From positions 285,150 to 349,149 of the forward strand of contig NZ_JACKVK010000013.1 of the NCBI RefSeq assembly GCF_025823185.1: a DNA stretch of 64,000 bases. The letters run 5' to 3'. Source of the stretch: Mycobacterium yunnanensis. GTDB taxonomy: Bacteria > Actinomycetota > Actinomycetes > Mycobacteriales > Mycobacteriaceae. Below, one piece after another: positions 16,784 through 25,105 of this stretch; position 1 is the stretch's first letter, and each line of letters begins with the position of its first letter. Made by a program: the position numbers and the translations under genes. The notes beneath the pieces were generated by a model that had not been told where the DNA came from, ran no database searches, and saw nothing but the letters and a program-made list of their open reading frames with translations.

Positions 16784-17462
16784 TGGAGGCGGCAGGATAG
16801 CGGCAGGAAATACTTGCCCTAAGACTTGCGACGCACAGCCGTCGCGCGAGAGACCACACCTGCTAAATTCGGTCACTGGCGTTTCCGCGACCGCATCAGT
16901 CGTCGTGCCCTGCAATTGATCGCTATTTTCAACAGATCCCTCTTTCTACCTACCGATAACCAAATGATCCTGGCAACGAAGTCTCGGCGAAGAAGTACAG
17001 CCAGCAGTGCGAATGTCTTTGCAGCATCTATTCATGGCCGACAACAACGCGATGCTCCGCTATCGAACGACCCGCAAACTGCCAAGACCAGGCAGTGGCC
17101 CTGAATAGGCGTTTCGCGTTCCCAGGGCAATGGTGTCGGCGTCGGGGACGCGCAACTGCCGTAAGCGTTGTCGTCAGGACTGTGGTCACCACGCCGATCA
17201 AGGGTCAGGTTTTCGCACCACAGACCCGCAAATTAAGAGTCGGCTACTAACGAAGCGCCGATCCGCCGGATTCAGTCAGCAGATCCCCGCTTTCGCCGGT
17301 GCCTCTGAGCGCCCTGACCGTCGCTCAGATACAGCGATGTTGTCAGCAGCTACTCGCGTACCTCACGACGTTTCACGCCTTGTGAAACGTCGCGACAGCC
17401 GCGAAGTCGGCTCTTCGGGCACCGCCCCGGCGAACCTTGGATATACGTCTTAGCAGTGTCGC
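16784..17462. other. Intergenic 679 bp, no supported gene
   Basis: It lies between the protease cassette and the nuclease-helicase gene. Open frames of about 90-107 codons occur on the + strand but have no recognisable pattern and poor start sites. It should contain the promoter of the nuclease-helicase gene, and may hold gene debris. Confidence 0.35.
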
Positions 17463-20400
17463 ATGACGCGCGTTGGCAGAGTTCAGGTCACAGCGGGCGC
17501 GATTCTCGAACTTGTCAGGCGTAGCCCATACGCTCTGCTCATGGGGAACTTTGCCGCGTTAGTGATGAACCTCGACCAGGCCAGCAATAACCGCAGGGGC
17601 AAGCAGTTTGAACACATTTGTCAATGGTTTTTGACCAATGATCCGGTTTATGCCGCGCAGCTTCGGCAGGTGTGGCTGTGGGATGAGTGGCCGCGCCGGT
17701 GGGGCATCGACGCTGGGATCGACCTGGTCGCTGAGGACCACGACGGGCATCTGTGGGCAATCCAGGCCAAGGCTTACGACCCTGCCTATCGGGTGACGAA
17801 GAGGGATGTGAACAAGTTCCTTGCAGAAGCTGGCCGGCCGATCTTTAGCTTTCGGCTATTGATCGCCACGACGAATCTGATCGACAAGATCGCCGAGCGC
17901 ACCATTCAAGGGCAGGGCACCGCCAGTTTTTTAAATCTCTCGGCGCTGGAGGCTGCGCAGGTGGACTGGCCATCCTCCCCGTCACGGTTGACGGTTGCCA
18001 AGCCGGTAAAACCAAAGAAGCCACGCCCGCATCAGCGGGACGCGATCAGGGACGTACTGAAAGGATTTCAGAGCGCCGATCGCGGGCAATTGATCATGGC
18101 TTGCGGGACGGGCAAGACGTTGGCCGCGCTGTTCATCAAGGAAAAGTTGGATGCCGAGCGGACGCTGATTCTGCTGCCGTCGCTGTCGCTGCTGAAACAG
18201 ACGCTGCGGGAATGGACTGCTAACAAAACGACCGGCTTCGAGTTTCAGGCGGTGTGTTCTGACGACACCGTTGTCGGCGATGATGTCGCGCTCGCGCATG
18301 CGAGTGACCTGGGTCTGCCGGTGACGACGGATCCGGCGGAGATCGCCGGGTTTTTGCGGCGCCGCTCGGGCCGTCGGGTGGTGTTCGCCACCTACCAGTC
18401 CTCGCCGCAGGTCGCCAAAGCCTTTGCCCTGGGCCGTGTTCCAAAGTTCGATCTGGTAGTGGCTGACGAGGCACACAGATGCGCCGGTCCGGTGTCGTCG
18501 GACTTCGCCACTGTTCTCGACGTAGCGAAGATCCGCGCAAGGCGGCGGTTGTTCATGACGGCGACGCCACGTTATTTCACCGGGCGGCTGGTTCGGGAAG
18601 CCATGGAGGCCGAGTACGAGATCGCCTCGATGGACAACGACGAGGTCTTCGGAACGGTCTTCCATCGATTGCCGTTCGGCGAAGCCATCGGACTCAAGCT
18701 GCTCAGCGACTACCAGGTCGTCATCGTCGGTGTGGATGACGCCACATACAGGGAGTGGGCAGAGCGTGGTGAGTTGGTCGTCCTAGACGGCGCCACCCCG
18801 AGGAAGACGGATGCCCGTACGCTCGCCGGTCAGATCGGGTTGGCGAAGGCTATGCGCAAATACGACTTGCAGCGGGTGATCTCTTTTCATTCACGGGTCA
18901 ATCGAGCGCGGGATTTTGCCCGGTCGATGCCGGATGTCATCGCGTGGATGCCGGCAAGACAGCGGCCAAAAGGCCGGCTGTGGGCCGACTACGCGTCAGG
19001 CAATATGACCGCCGGCGACCGTGAGGTTCGCCTGTACCACCTCGCCAGACTCGAAGACGAGGAGCGCGGCCTTCTCGCAAACGCGCGTTGCCTCGCTGAG
19101 GGTATTGACGTGCCAACCCTCGACGGGGTGGCGTTTGTAGACCCCCGCCGTTCCGAGGTGGACATCGTTCAGGCGGTCGGCCGAGCGATCCGCAACTCCG
19201 ACGACAAGACGGTCGGTACCATCGTCATCCCTGTCTTCATCGATACTGACGAAGATCCTGAAGTGGCCCTAGATGATTCGGCGTTCAGACCGGTTTGGGA
19301 TGTCATCAAAGCGCTCCGTTCCCACGACGAGGAACTGGGTGAGCAGCTTGACGAATTGCGCCGCGCGCTCGGCCGGCGCGGGGCGCGGGTGAAACTGCCT
19401 AGCAAGATCCATGTGAATGTACCGTCCAAGGTCGGCGCGGAGTTCGCCGCGGCGTTCGACGTGCGCCTCGTCGAGCGGACCACGGTGTCGTGGGAGTTCT
19501 GGTTCGGTTTGCTAGAGCAGTTCGTCAACGAGACGGGTCACGCGCGAGTGCGCGCGGATGACGACATCGATGGCTACCGCCTCGGCGCTTGGGTGGCGAA
19601 TCAACGCACGCAACACGCGAAGGGTGTGCTAAAGCCGCAACGTCGAGACGCGCTTGAGGCTGTCCCAGGCTGGACCTGGGATCCGATCAAAGACTACTGG
19701 GTTGATCAGTGGTCGGAGCAGTGGGAGGAAGGCTTCCGCCAGCTCCTGCGCTATGTCGAGCGCGAAGGTAACGCCCTCGTTCCAACGAGCTTGGTTACCT
19801 CCTCCGGGTATCGGCTTGGGTGGTGGGTGACGTGGCAGCGTCAGCTGCACGGCGACCTCGAGTTGGAAGCAGATCGGGAGCGCCGCCTTTCTGCATTGCC
19901 AGGCTGGACATGGGATACACGGGCGACGCAATGGGAGGAAGGCTTCACCAATCTGGTCGAGTACGTAAACCAATACGGCGATGCACGCGTTGCCGTGACG
20001 TACAACTTCGACGGGTTCCAATTGGGCAGCTGGGTGAAGGTTCAGCGCAGAGAATTCGCGAAAGGTTCACTCGCTCCGGACCGACAAACCCGCCTAGAGG
20101 AGCTGCCCGGCTGGACGTGGGACCCGTTCACCGATCAGTGGGAAGATGGTTTCAAGCAGGTCGCGAACTACGTCGCGAGCAACGGGGATGCCCGCGTACC
20201 GCGTTCACACACAGCAGACGGATTCAACCTCGGCGCCTGGGTTAAGAAGCAGCGCGGCGCATTCGGCCGCGGATTGCTCGACGCAGATCGGCGGCGACGC
20301 TTGGAGGCATTGCCAGGCTGGACGTGGGACCCGTTCAGTGATCAGTGGGAGGAGGGCTTTCGACGGCTGAGCAACTATGTGGAGCAGCGCGGTAACGCCC

Positions 20401-21377
20401 GCGTTCCCAAAAGTTGCATCATCGACGGGTTCAACCTTGGATCCTGGGTGCACGTACAACGCCAGAAGCATTCGCGGGGAAATCTCGACGCTAAGCGTCA
20501 ACGACGGTTAGAAGCGTTATCCGGTTGGAAGTGGGAGGCCCTCAGCGACAAGTGGGAGGACGGCTTTCGGCACATGCTGGCCTACGTGATCCAGTATGGT
20601 CATGCCCGAGTTCCGCGGTGGACTGAGACGGAAGATGGCTATCGGCTTGGAGCGTGGGTCAACACTCAGCGCAACAGCTACAAAGCAGGGACGCTAACCG
20701 TTGATCGGCAAGAGCGCCTGCTGAAATTGCCCGGATGGACGTTCGACTCCCGAGCCGGCCAGTGGGACGACGCCTACCAACGGCTATTGGAATATGCCGA
20801 GGAAACTGGTTCGGCGGACATACCACGTTCCACTAAGGTTGGCGGCTTCCAATTAGGCGCTTGGGTCGGGAACCAACGCGTGGCTCATACCAAAGGGGCC
20901 CTGGCGAAAGAACGCGAGGATCTGCTGACAGCGTTGCCGGGTTGGACGTGGAACTCACGCGAGGGCCAGTGGGATCAGTACTACTCGTTGCTGCTGCGGT
21001 ATGTGAAGACTCAAGGAAATCCCCGGGTTCCGTCTTCATTCGAGATGGACGGTCGCAAACTCGGCATCTGGGTTGTTGGTCAGCGAGCCAAATTCAAACT
21101 GCGCGCATTGGACCCTCAGCGCGTTCAGCGTCTAAATGAAATTCCCGGTTGGTCCTGGGATCCGTTCGCTGATCAGTGGAATCAGGGCTACTCAATCCTG
21201 GTCGACTATGTGAGGTACAACGGCGACGCCCGCGTTCCGCGGTCGTATGTTGTCGACGGGTTTGCGCTTGGCGGCTGGGTCCAGAAGCAACGTTCGATTT
21301 TTAATCGAGGTGGCGGAGACCCTGAGCGGCGTCGACGCTTGGACGAACTGCCCGGCTGGTCGTGGACGGTAGCTTAA
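17463..21377 (+). CDS. PD-(D/E)XK nuclease - SF2 helicase with nine HA repeats
   Basis: A protein of 1304 residues in three parts. Residues 40-170 look like an Mrr/PD-(D/E)XK-type restriction nuclease: D87 (GIDLV) and Q101-A-K103 form the D-x13-QxK core. Residues 185-600 form a superfamily 2 helicase with Walker A CGTGKT at 214-219, DEAH at 335-338, TATPR at about 366-370 and motif VI QAVGRAIRN at about 569. Residues 676-1304 are nine tandem helicase-associated (HA) domains of about 69 residues, each with QWEEGF, LGxWVxxQR and LPGWTWD signatures. The fused order fits a single-polypeptide DNA restriction or translocating nuclease. HA repeats are thought to bind DNA. The start is uncertain: Met27 and Met35 are also possible. 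It stands alone on the + strand with no methyltransferase nearby. Confidence 0.85.
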   Translation: MTRVGRVQVTAGAILELVRRSPYALLMGNFAALVMNLDQASNNRRGKQFEHICQWFLTNDPVYAAQLRQVWLWDEWPRRWGIDAGIDLVAEDHDGHLWAIQAKAYDPAYRVTKRDVNKFLAEAGRPIFSFRLLIATTNLIDKIAERTIQGQGTASFLNLSALEAAQVDWPSSPSRLTVAKPVKPKKPRPHQRDAIRDVLKGFQSADRGQLIMACGTGKTLAALFIKEKLDAERTLILLPSLSLLKQTLREWTANKTTGFEFQAVCSDDTVVGDDVALAHASDLGLPVTTDPAEIAGFLRRRSGRRVVFATYQSSPQVAKAFALGRVPKFDLVVADEAHRCAGPVSSDFATVLDVAKIRARRRLFMTATPRYFTGRLVREAMEAEYEIASMDNDEVFGTVFHRLPFGEAIGLKLLSDYQVVIVGVDDATYREWAERGELVVLDGATPRKTDARTLAGQIGLAKAMRKYDLQRVISFHSRVNRARDFARSMPDVIAWMPARQRPKGRLWADYASGNMTAGDREVRLYHLARLEDEERGLLANARCLAEGIDVPTLDGVAFVDPRRSEVDIVQAVGRAIRNSDDKTVGTIVIPVFIDTDEDPEVALDDSAFRPVWDVIKALRSHDEELGEQLDELRRALGRRGARVKLPSKIHVNVPSKVGAEFAAAFDVRLVERTTVSWEFWFGLLEQFVNETGHARVRADDDIDGYRLGAWVANQRTQHAKGVLKPQRRDALEAVPGWTWDPIKDYWVDQWSEQWEEGFRQLLRYVEREGNALVPTSLVTSSGYRLGWWVTWQRQLHGDLELEADRERRLSALPGWTWDTRATQWEEGFTNLVEYVNQYGDARVAVTYNFDGFQLGSWVKVQRREFAKGSLAPDRQTRLEELPGWTWDPFTDQWEDGFKQVANYVASNGDARVPRSHTADGFNLGAWVKKQRGAFGRGLLDADRRRRLEALPGWTWDPFSDQWEEGFRRLSNYVEQRGNARVPKSCIIDGFNLGSWVHVQRQKHSRGNLDAKRQRRLEALSGWKWEALSDKWEDGFRHMLAYVIQYGHARVPRWTETEDGYRLGAWVNTQRNSYKAGTLTVDRQERLLKLPGWTFDSRAGQWDDAYQRLLEYAEETGSADIPRSTKVGGFQLGAWVGNQRVAHTKGALAKEREDLLTALPGWTWNSREGQWDQYYSLLLRYVKTQGNPRVPSSFEMDGRKLGIWVVGQRAKFKLRALDPQRVQRLNEIPGWSWDPFADQWNQGYSILVDYVRYNGDARVPRSYVVDGFALGGWVQKQRSIFNRGGGDPERRRRLDELPGWSWTVA
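19489..21374 (+). repeat. Nine tandem HA-domain coding repeats, about 207 bp each
   Basis: The 3' half of the nuclease-helicase gene is a head-to-tail array of nine units with a period of about 207-210 bp. The units are well diverged at DNA level but keep conserved Trp, Gly and Arg positions. The best conserved part is the tail (PGWTWDP) followed by the next QWEEGF. The last unit ends right before the stop codon. Confidence 0.85.
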
Positions 21378-21538
21378 AGTCGAACCCGCTGTCGATATGC
21401 TCGCCCCCAGAGGGCACCTCGGCTGCTCAGCCATGGCGCAACGGTGAACACCAGTGGACTGGGTGGGCGCAAGCGTCTTGCACATTAGTCGACTCTACGA
21501 CCAACGAGTTTTGCGATCAGCTGTTGTTCGAGGGTCCG

Positions 21539-22102
21539 ATGAATAGAGGAGCCGTGGCCAAGAAGTATCGAGGGATTGTCCTCATGAGCCCGCTAGCCCG
21601 GGAATATGCCGACTGGTGGTCCGTTTGGTATGACCTGCTGAGTGCCCGGCAGGCGCTGCATGACCGCAACTTCATTCCAAACAAGCCGTCGAACATGTAC
21701 GGTCGCCGCGCGATGTGGGACGGCGCCGTCGTCGCATACTGCCGGGGTTTCAAGCCCGGGCGGCAGTCCGCATTGCTCGGGCCGCTGCTGAACTCGCTAA
21801 CGCCACTTCAACGCGCACGCCACGACGAGGCCCTCCACTGGCGCGACAAGCACATTGCCCACCGGGTCGACAAGAAGCTCGAACACGTAGCCGTTACCGC
21901 CATGGTCGACGCCGACGGGCAAGTGGTCGAGGTACAAGGCAGCGTGACAACGACGATGATGCCGCCGGAGTCGGCGATTCTGGAATTCGCCAAGGTCGTC
22001 GACTTGCTGAAAGACCTTGTGTGGGAGAAGCGTCTAGTGCCGCTCGAAGCCGACCTCAAGCAGGAGTATGAAATTCATGGCGTCGTACCGCCTACAGGCT
22101 GA
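21539..22102 (+). CDS. Hypothetical protein with HEPN-like R-x5-H motif
   Basis: About 187 residues starting at the ATG at 21539 with GAGGG just before it. The frame is open 59 codons further upstream and would then overlap the nuclease-helicase end, but that part lacks a ribosome site. The protein is mainly helical. At residues 102-108 it has RDKHIAH, which fits the R-x(4-6)-H motif of HEPN RNases and sits in a helix like the common R-[DN]-K-x-x-AH pattern. It follows the nuclease-helicase gene by about 160 bp. HEPN proteins often act as toxins in defence islands, but the motif alone is weak evidence. Confidence 0.55.
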   Translation: MNRGAVAKKYRGIVLMSPLAREYADWWSVWYDLLSARQALHDRNFIPNKPSNMYGRRAMWDGAVVAYCRGFKPGRQSALLGPLLNSLTPLQRARHDEALHWRDKHIAHRVDKKLEHVAVTAMVDADGQVVEVQGSVTTTMMPPESAILEFAKVVDLLKDLVWEKRLVPLEADLKQEYEIHGVVPPTG

Positions 22103-22281
22103 GCTGCTACGCCAGACCACTAGCCCGCAGCAATTCGCGATGCGCAGGATTGCTATGTCGTGCCCGCCATCCGCACCCAGTGAGTGTGTCGGACGCTCTC
22201 CGGGTCTGTATGGGTGGGAGAATCTGTATGTAAGTGTTGTGTTGGAGAGCGGGCGCTGCTCGGGATGTAGTGAGGGACGAA

Positions 22282-22449
22282 GTGACAACTGGCGAGCAGA
22301 GCGAAAACGAGAGGCCCGCGCCGCAATTGCCGCCACCTCCTCCGCCCACCACGATCACCGTTGAACCGTGGAGGGATCCTTGGCCGGAAGAGAATGTAAA
22401 GGGCAGCCAAGGTGACGGTGATGCCGAACGCCGACGTCGTCGCGGGTGA
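22282..22449 (+). CDS. Small proline-rich ORF before the membrane protein
   Basis: 55 residues starting at a GTG with AGGGAC upstream. The peptide has a run of prolines (QLPPPPPPTTITVEPW) and a highly charged tail. Its 3' end overlaps the start of the three-helix protein by about 38 bp in another frame, so it could be translated ahead of it as a leader or a small partner. It is short and of low complexity, so it may be spurious. Confidence 0.35.
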   Translation: MTTGEQSENERPAPQLPPPPPPTTITVEPWRDPWPEENVKGSQGDGDAERRRRRG

Positions 22450-22969
22450 ACCGGTTGACCCCGTATCCCCCGCTGGGCAGCTCTATCTGGCTATGGCCAG
22501 TGAGTTGCTTACCGCTGAATTTGATCGTCGCAAGACCTTGGAGAGTAGGGGCTCGGCACTTCTGACGTCTAGCGGGACCCTGTTGACCCTAATCTTTGGT
22601 CTCACTGTGATTGTCACCGGCAAGGATCATGTTTATGCCGACCGCTGCTCGGTGATCCTGCTACTTGCTGCCTTAGTCGCGTTCGTCCTTTCGGCGGTCA
22701 TTGCGATATTCGTGCAGACCTATGGCTTCAGATACGCGGTACTGAGCCAGGACGGTCTGAGAAGCCTTCCCCGCGACGACGCCGAGTGGGCCCGGCGAGC
22801 GGACGATGCAACTCGTGCGATGTTGAGCAAAAAAGTCAGTACGATTTGCAGCTTACGGAATGGCAATAACACGAAAGCCACCCTTGTCGCTTTCAGCTTG
22901 GGATTCCAGGTGGTAGCCATCGCGCTCTTGTCGGCATCAGTCGGATTCGAGCTGTGGGGCCGAGTCTAA
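22412..22969 (+). CDS. Three-helix membrane protein, effector-like
   Basis: A protein of 185 residues. After a soluble helix (ELLTAEFDRRKTLESRGSALL) come two hydrophobic helices at about 52-70 and 80-105. A cytosolic stretch of about 55 residues follows, then a third helix near the C-terminus. The N-terminal helix, with an E-x-x-R and RGSALL before the first membrane helix, recalls membrane effectors such as the SLATT or Pycsar PycTM type. That is a resemblance in layout, not a match. Start choices are the GTG at 22412 or the ATG at 22421. It is in the island, away from any cyclase or sensor gene, so a function as effector is unproven. Confidence 0.6.
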   Translation: MTVMPNADVVAGEPVDPVSPAGQLYLAMASELLTAEFDRRKTLESRGSALLTSSGTLLTLIFGLTVIVTGKDHVYADRCSVILLLAALVAFVLSAVIAIFVQTYGFRYAVLSQDGLRSLPRDDAEWARRADDATRAMLSKKVSTICSLRNGNNTKATLVAFSLGFQVVAIALLSASVGFELWGRV

Positions 22970-23029
22970 AAAAGACGGTGTCCTTAGCATTTCCAGTTTC
23001 GTCACATACTGACTGGGCGCTGAAAGAGG

Positions 23030-23048
23030 GGGCGCAAGCGCCAATTTT
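23030..23048 (+). terminator. Possible Rho-independent terminator
   Basis: A GC-rich stem (GGGCGC pairing with GCGCC around AA) is followed by AATTTTT. It lies 60 bp after the membrane protein gene. The stem is short, so support is moderate. Confidence 0.4.
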
Positions 23049-23259
23049 TCGGGACCAAGGGTCTATCGCAAACGGTCCTCCGATCACTGCCAGACCGCGC
23101 TGTCGTCTTCGACAACGTGGTGACGATCGCTGACCAAATTACGGAGTGTGACCCTGCCACGATCCTCTCGCAGGACTCCGACAATCGGCGCGTCGCTGGT
23201 GTAATCCGTCCCGGCATTGACCCGTTCTTCGCTCTACGGGGCGGTACGGTTCTACTTCT

Positions 23260-24051
23260 ATGCACACCGGAAGTATGGATGACCAGCACGCCATCGTCTT
23301 CGCAATGTTCGACAGCGCCACGGGTGTGTTTGGGTACACGTGGATATTGGAGTGGTCTACCACGTCGTTCTATCTCAAGACGACTTACAAGCCGCTCCAG
23401 CTAACGAAGGTCAGTTTGCACGGTCCTGATCCGAGACATGTTGGAAAGCAACATTTTCGGCTCGACTTCGAGCACCTAGGACCGGCGGCTAAGGCAATCG
23501 CACACGGTGGTGGTTGGTCAGTTTCCGAGAACCACCAGCTGCCGCTCTTCTTTCGCGGCCGCGCCGTGAACAAGCGCACCGTTCACGTTGCGAGATTCTC
23601 GGCGACATCGGACATGTTTGTCAAAGGTGTTCCGTCCGCTCCGATGCCGACAATGAAGAGGAAGGCGACCTTGCACGCGATTGTCGCCGCTCCAGCGCAA
23701 TCGAAGGCGACACACGTCGACATATTCTTGAGCAACGTTCGCCCTTATTGGAAAAACGAATCAAAGCTGCGTGCACGGGACGCGGGCATGGGACCGATTG
23801 TCAACTCCGCTGGCATGTACCTCACCGCAATCAATTATCAGCGCCCCACGTTGGAGCAACCAGACCCGTTCGGCGACGTCCGCGGCGGGGTGCCTATTGC
23901 AGAGTGCGTACGAGGTATTGGTGCAAAGGTCGACCCGGCGGGGTTCCTCTGGATGTGCGAGAAACTGATGCCACGATCCCACGTCGCCTCGACATCGTTG
24001 CCACCCCCGCCACGCGGTGCCCCGCCGGCGAGGCCTTCACCAGCCTGCTAG
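23260..24051 (+). CDS. Hypothetical protein, unknown function
   Basis: A protein of 263 residues, soluble, with no recognised motif and beta-rich in feel (GVFGYTWILEWSTTSFYL; LTKVSLHGPDPRHVG). It has a proline-rich tail (LPPPPRGAPP). The start is an ATG at 23260 or at 23275, where CCGGAAG precedes the ATG. It is the last + strand gene of the island. It converges with the small membrane protein gene and overlaps its 3' end by about 15 bp. No homologue could be named. Confidence 0.55.
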   Translation: MHTGSMDDQHAIVFAMFDSATGVFGYTWILEWSTTSFYLKTTYKPLQLTKVSLHGPDPRHVGKQHFRLDFEHLGPAAKAIAHGGGWSVSENHQLPLFFRGRAVNKRTVHVARFSATSDMFVKGVPSAPMPTMKRKATLHAIVAAPAQSKATHVDIFLSNVRPYWKNESKLRARDAGMGPIVNSAGMYLTAINYQRPTLEQPDPFGDVRGGVPIAECVRGIGAKVDPAGFLWMCEKLMPRSHVASTSLPPPPRGAPPARPSPAC

Positions 24052-24339
24052 CACCCGGCGAACCCGAATATCAGCTAGATGAAGGGCTTGATCGAGCGAG
24101 ACCCGCTCCGCCTCCTGCTGTCGCTTGAACGCGCGCTCGTTCCTGAACTTGAAATACCCGACGACAGCGGTCGCCACAGCGAGGCAGCCCGCCAGGACGC
24201 GAACCGCGACGAGCAAACTGCCCGGCGGGATGAGGCTGATGGCGAAAGTTGCCGCGGCAGTGAGAACAGCCAGCGCCGTGAGCCATAGGTTAAAGGCGCC
24301 TGCACAATCCTTCACAACCTTCGGCTGGTCCACCCCCAT
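24037..24339 (-). CDS. Small two-helix membrane protein (intact right copy)
   Basis: A 100-residue protein with two hydrophobic helices (LWLTALAVLTAAATFAISLI and LAGCLAVATAVVGYF) and a basic tail with RNERAFKRQQEAER. The tail matches the decayed copy near 14242-14349. It is the gene nearest to the intact tRNA. A copy at each island end suggests that it belongs to the att-flanking part of the element. Confidence 0.6.
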   Translation of the reverse strand: MGVDQPKVVKDCAGAFNLWLTALAVLTAAATFAISLIPPGSLLVAVRVLAGCLAVATAVVGYFKFRNERAFKRQQEAERVSLDQALHLADIRVRRVLAGW

Positions 24340-24565
24340 CGCGGCAGCATCTCACATGGCTTCGACCACGCCCGGGAATCGCGGACTGCACGCAGTGTGT
24401 CGACTCAGGCCGTGTCCTTGTTGCCACGAGAGTTCGAGCCTCTTGGCACACTCTTGGCACAACCGTGGGTTTTGAAATTGGACCTACTGAAGCTTGAAGC
24501 GCTCTGACCTGCGTCTACGTGGTGGGCGCGGAGGGGATCGAACCCACGACCGCTGGTGTGTAAAA
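24083..24565. repeat. Right copy of the tRNA-flank repeat including the 46-bp att core
   Basis: It pairs with 14242-14497. The last 46 bp (24520-24565) are the perfect att core inside tRNA-Val. The preceding part has an extra internal stretch of about 231 bp that the left copy lacks, so this copy is the complete one. Confidence 0.8.
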
Positions 24566-24594
24566 CCAGAGCTCTACCACTGAGCTACACGCCC
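24520..24594 (-). tRNA. tRNA-Val (anticodon TAC)
   Basis: Read on the minus strand, it folds as a cloverleaf. The acceptor stem GGGCGTG pairs with CGCGCCC, and the D arm is GCTC-AGTGGTA-GAGC. The anticodon arm CTGGT-TTTACAC-ACCAG gives TAC at positions 34-36, and the T arm has TTCGATC in the loop. CCA is encoded (24520-24522). The T stem has one mismatch. Its 3' part is the integration target of the island on its left. Confidence 0.93.
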
Positions 24595-24623
24595 GTGCTC
24601 GGCCAAGTTACACGGCCGAGCAC
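24595..24623 (-). terminator. Perfect hairpin between ahpE and tRNA-Val
   Basis: Two 10-bp arms (GTGCTCGGCC and GGCCGAGCAC) with a 9-nt loop lie after the end of ahpE and end directly at the 5' end of the tRNA. There is no T-run. It may terminate ahpE transcription or serve in processing of a joint transcript. Confidence 0.5.
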
Positions 24624-24641
24624 CGGGAGGTGAAATCCTCC

Positions 24642-25100
24642 TCAGCCGTCCCGAAGGGCCGACAAGGCCCTGGCCCAGACCGTCTGGTCGCGCATCTCCC
24701 CCGGTGCGTTCGTCGCGGCGAACCGGACGACACCCGAGCGGTCGACGGCGAAGGTGCCCCGGTTGGCGAATCCGGCGTCGGCGTTGAACACGCCGTAGGC
24801 CTGCGCGACGGCGCCGTGGGGCCAGAAGTCCGACAGCAGGGGAATGGTGAACCCACTCTGGGTGGCCCAGACCTTGTGGGTGGGGGGCGGCCCCACCGAG
24901 ATCGCCAGGGCTCTGACGTCGTCATGGCCGGTCAGCCGTTCCTGAACGTCGTCGAGCTCGCGCTGACAGATGCCGGTGAACGCGAGTGGGAAGAACACCA
25001 GGAGGACGTCGGCGGCGGCGCGGCACTCGCGCAGAGCGACGGGACGACCGTTCTGATCCTTGAGCGCGAAGTCGGGCGCCGGGGCGCCCACGTCCAGCAC
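24642..25100 (-). CDS. ahpE: One-cysteine peroxiredoxin AhpE
   Basis: A 152-residue protein that reduces peroxides and peroxynitrite through a single catalytic cysteine. The active site PLAFTGICQREL has the peroxidatic Cys45 and a Thr/Arg environment as in M. tuberculosis AhpE (Rv2238c). The signature SVGPPPTHKVWATQSGF and LLSDFWPHG follow. No resolving cysteine is present, in keeping with the family. It is transcribed leftwards with the DUF3052 gene directly upstream (5 bp gap), so the two form an operon. Confidence 0.95.
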   Translation of the reverse strand: MLDVGAPAPDFALKDQNGRPVALRECRAAADVLLVFFPLAFTGICQRELDDVQERLTGHDDVRALAISVGPPPTHKVWATQSGFTIPLLSDFWPHGAVAQAYGVFNADAGFANRGTFAVDRSGVVRFAATNAPGEMRDQTVWARALSALRDG

Positions 25101-25105
25101 GGTGG

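Larger units (their letters stand above)
14452..24565. mobile_element. Genomic island at tRNA-Val(TAC), integrase not present
   Basis: About 10.1 kb lie between the partial tRNA copy on the left and the intact tRNA-Val on the right, with 46-bp perfect direct repeats at the two ends. The 3' end of the tRNA faces the island, as usual for tyrosine-integrase elements. The content is patchy, visibly less GC-rich than the flanks, and unlike the mycobacterial core. It comprises a protease cassette, a nuclease-helicase, a HEPN-like protein, membrane proteins and unknowns. I found no integrase, excisionase, relaxase or phage structural gene. The island may therefore be a decayed or satellite element that needs an integrase in trans. 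Confidence 0.8.

Noticed and set aside
19489..21374. Regular repeats with a 207-bp period, considered as a CRISPR-like or satellite array
   Set aside because: The period is a multiple of three and the units translate into HA protein domains in one frame, so it is a protein repeat.
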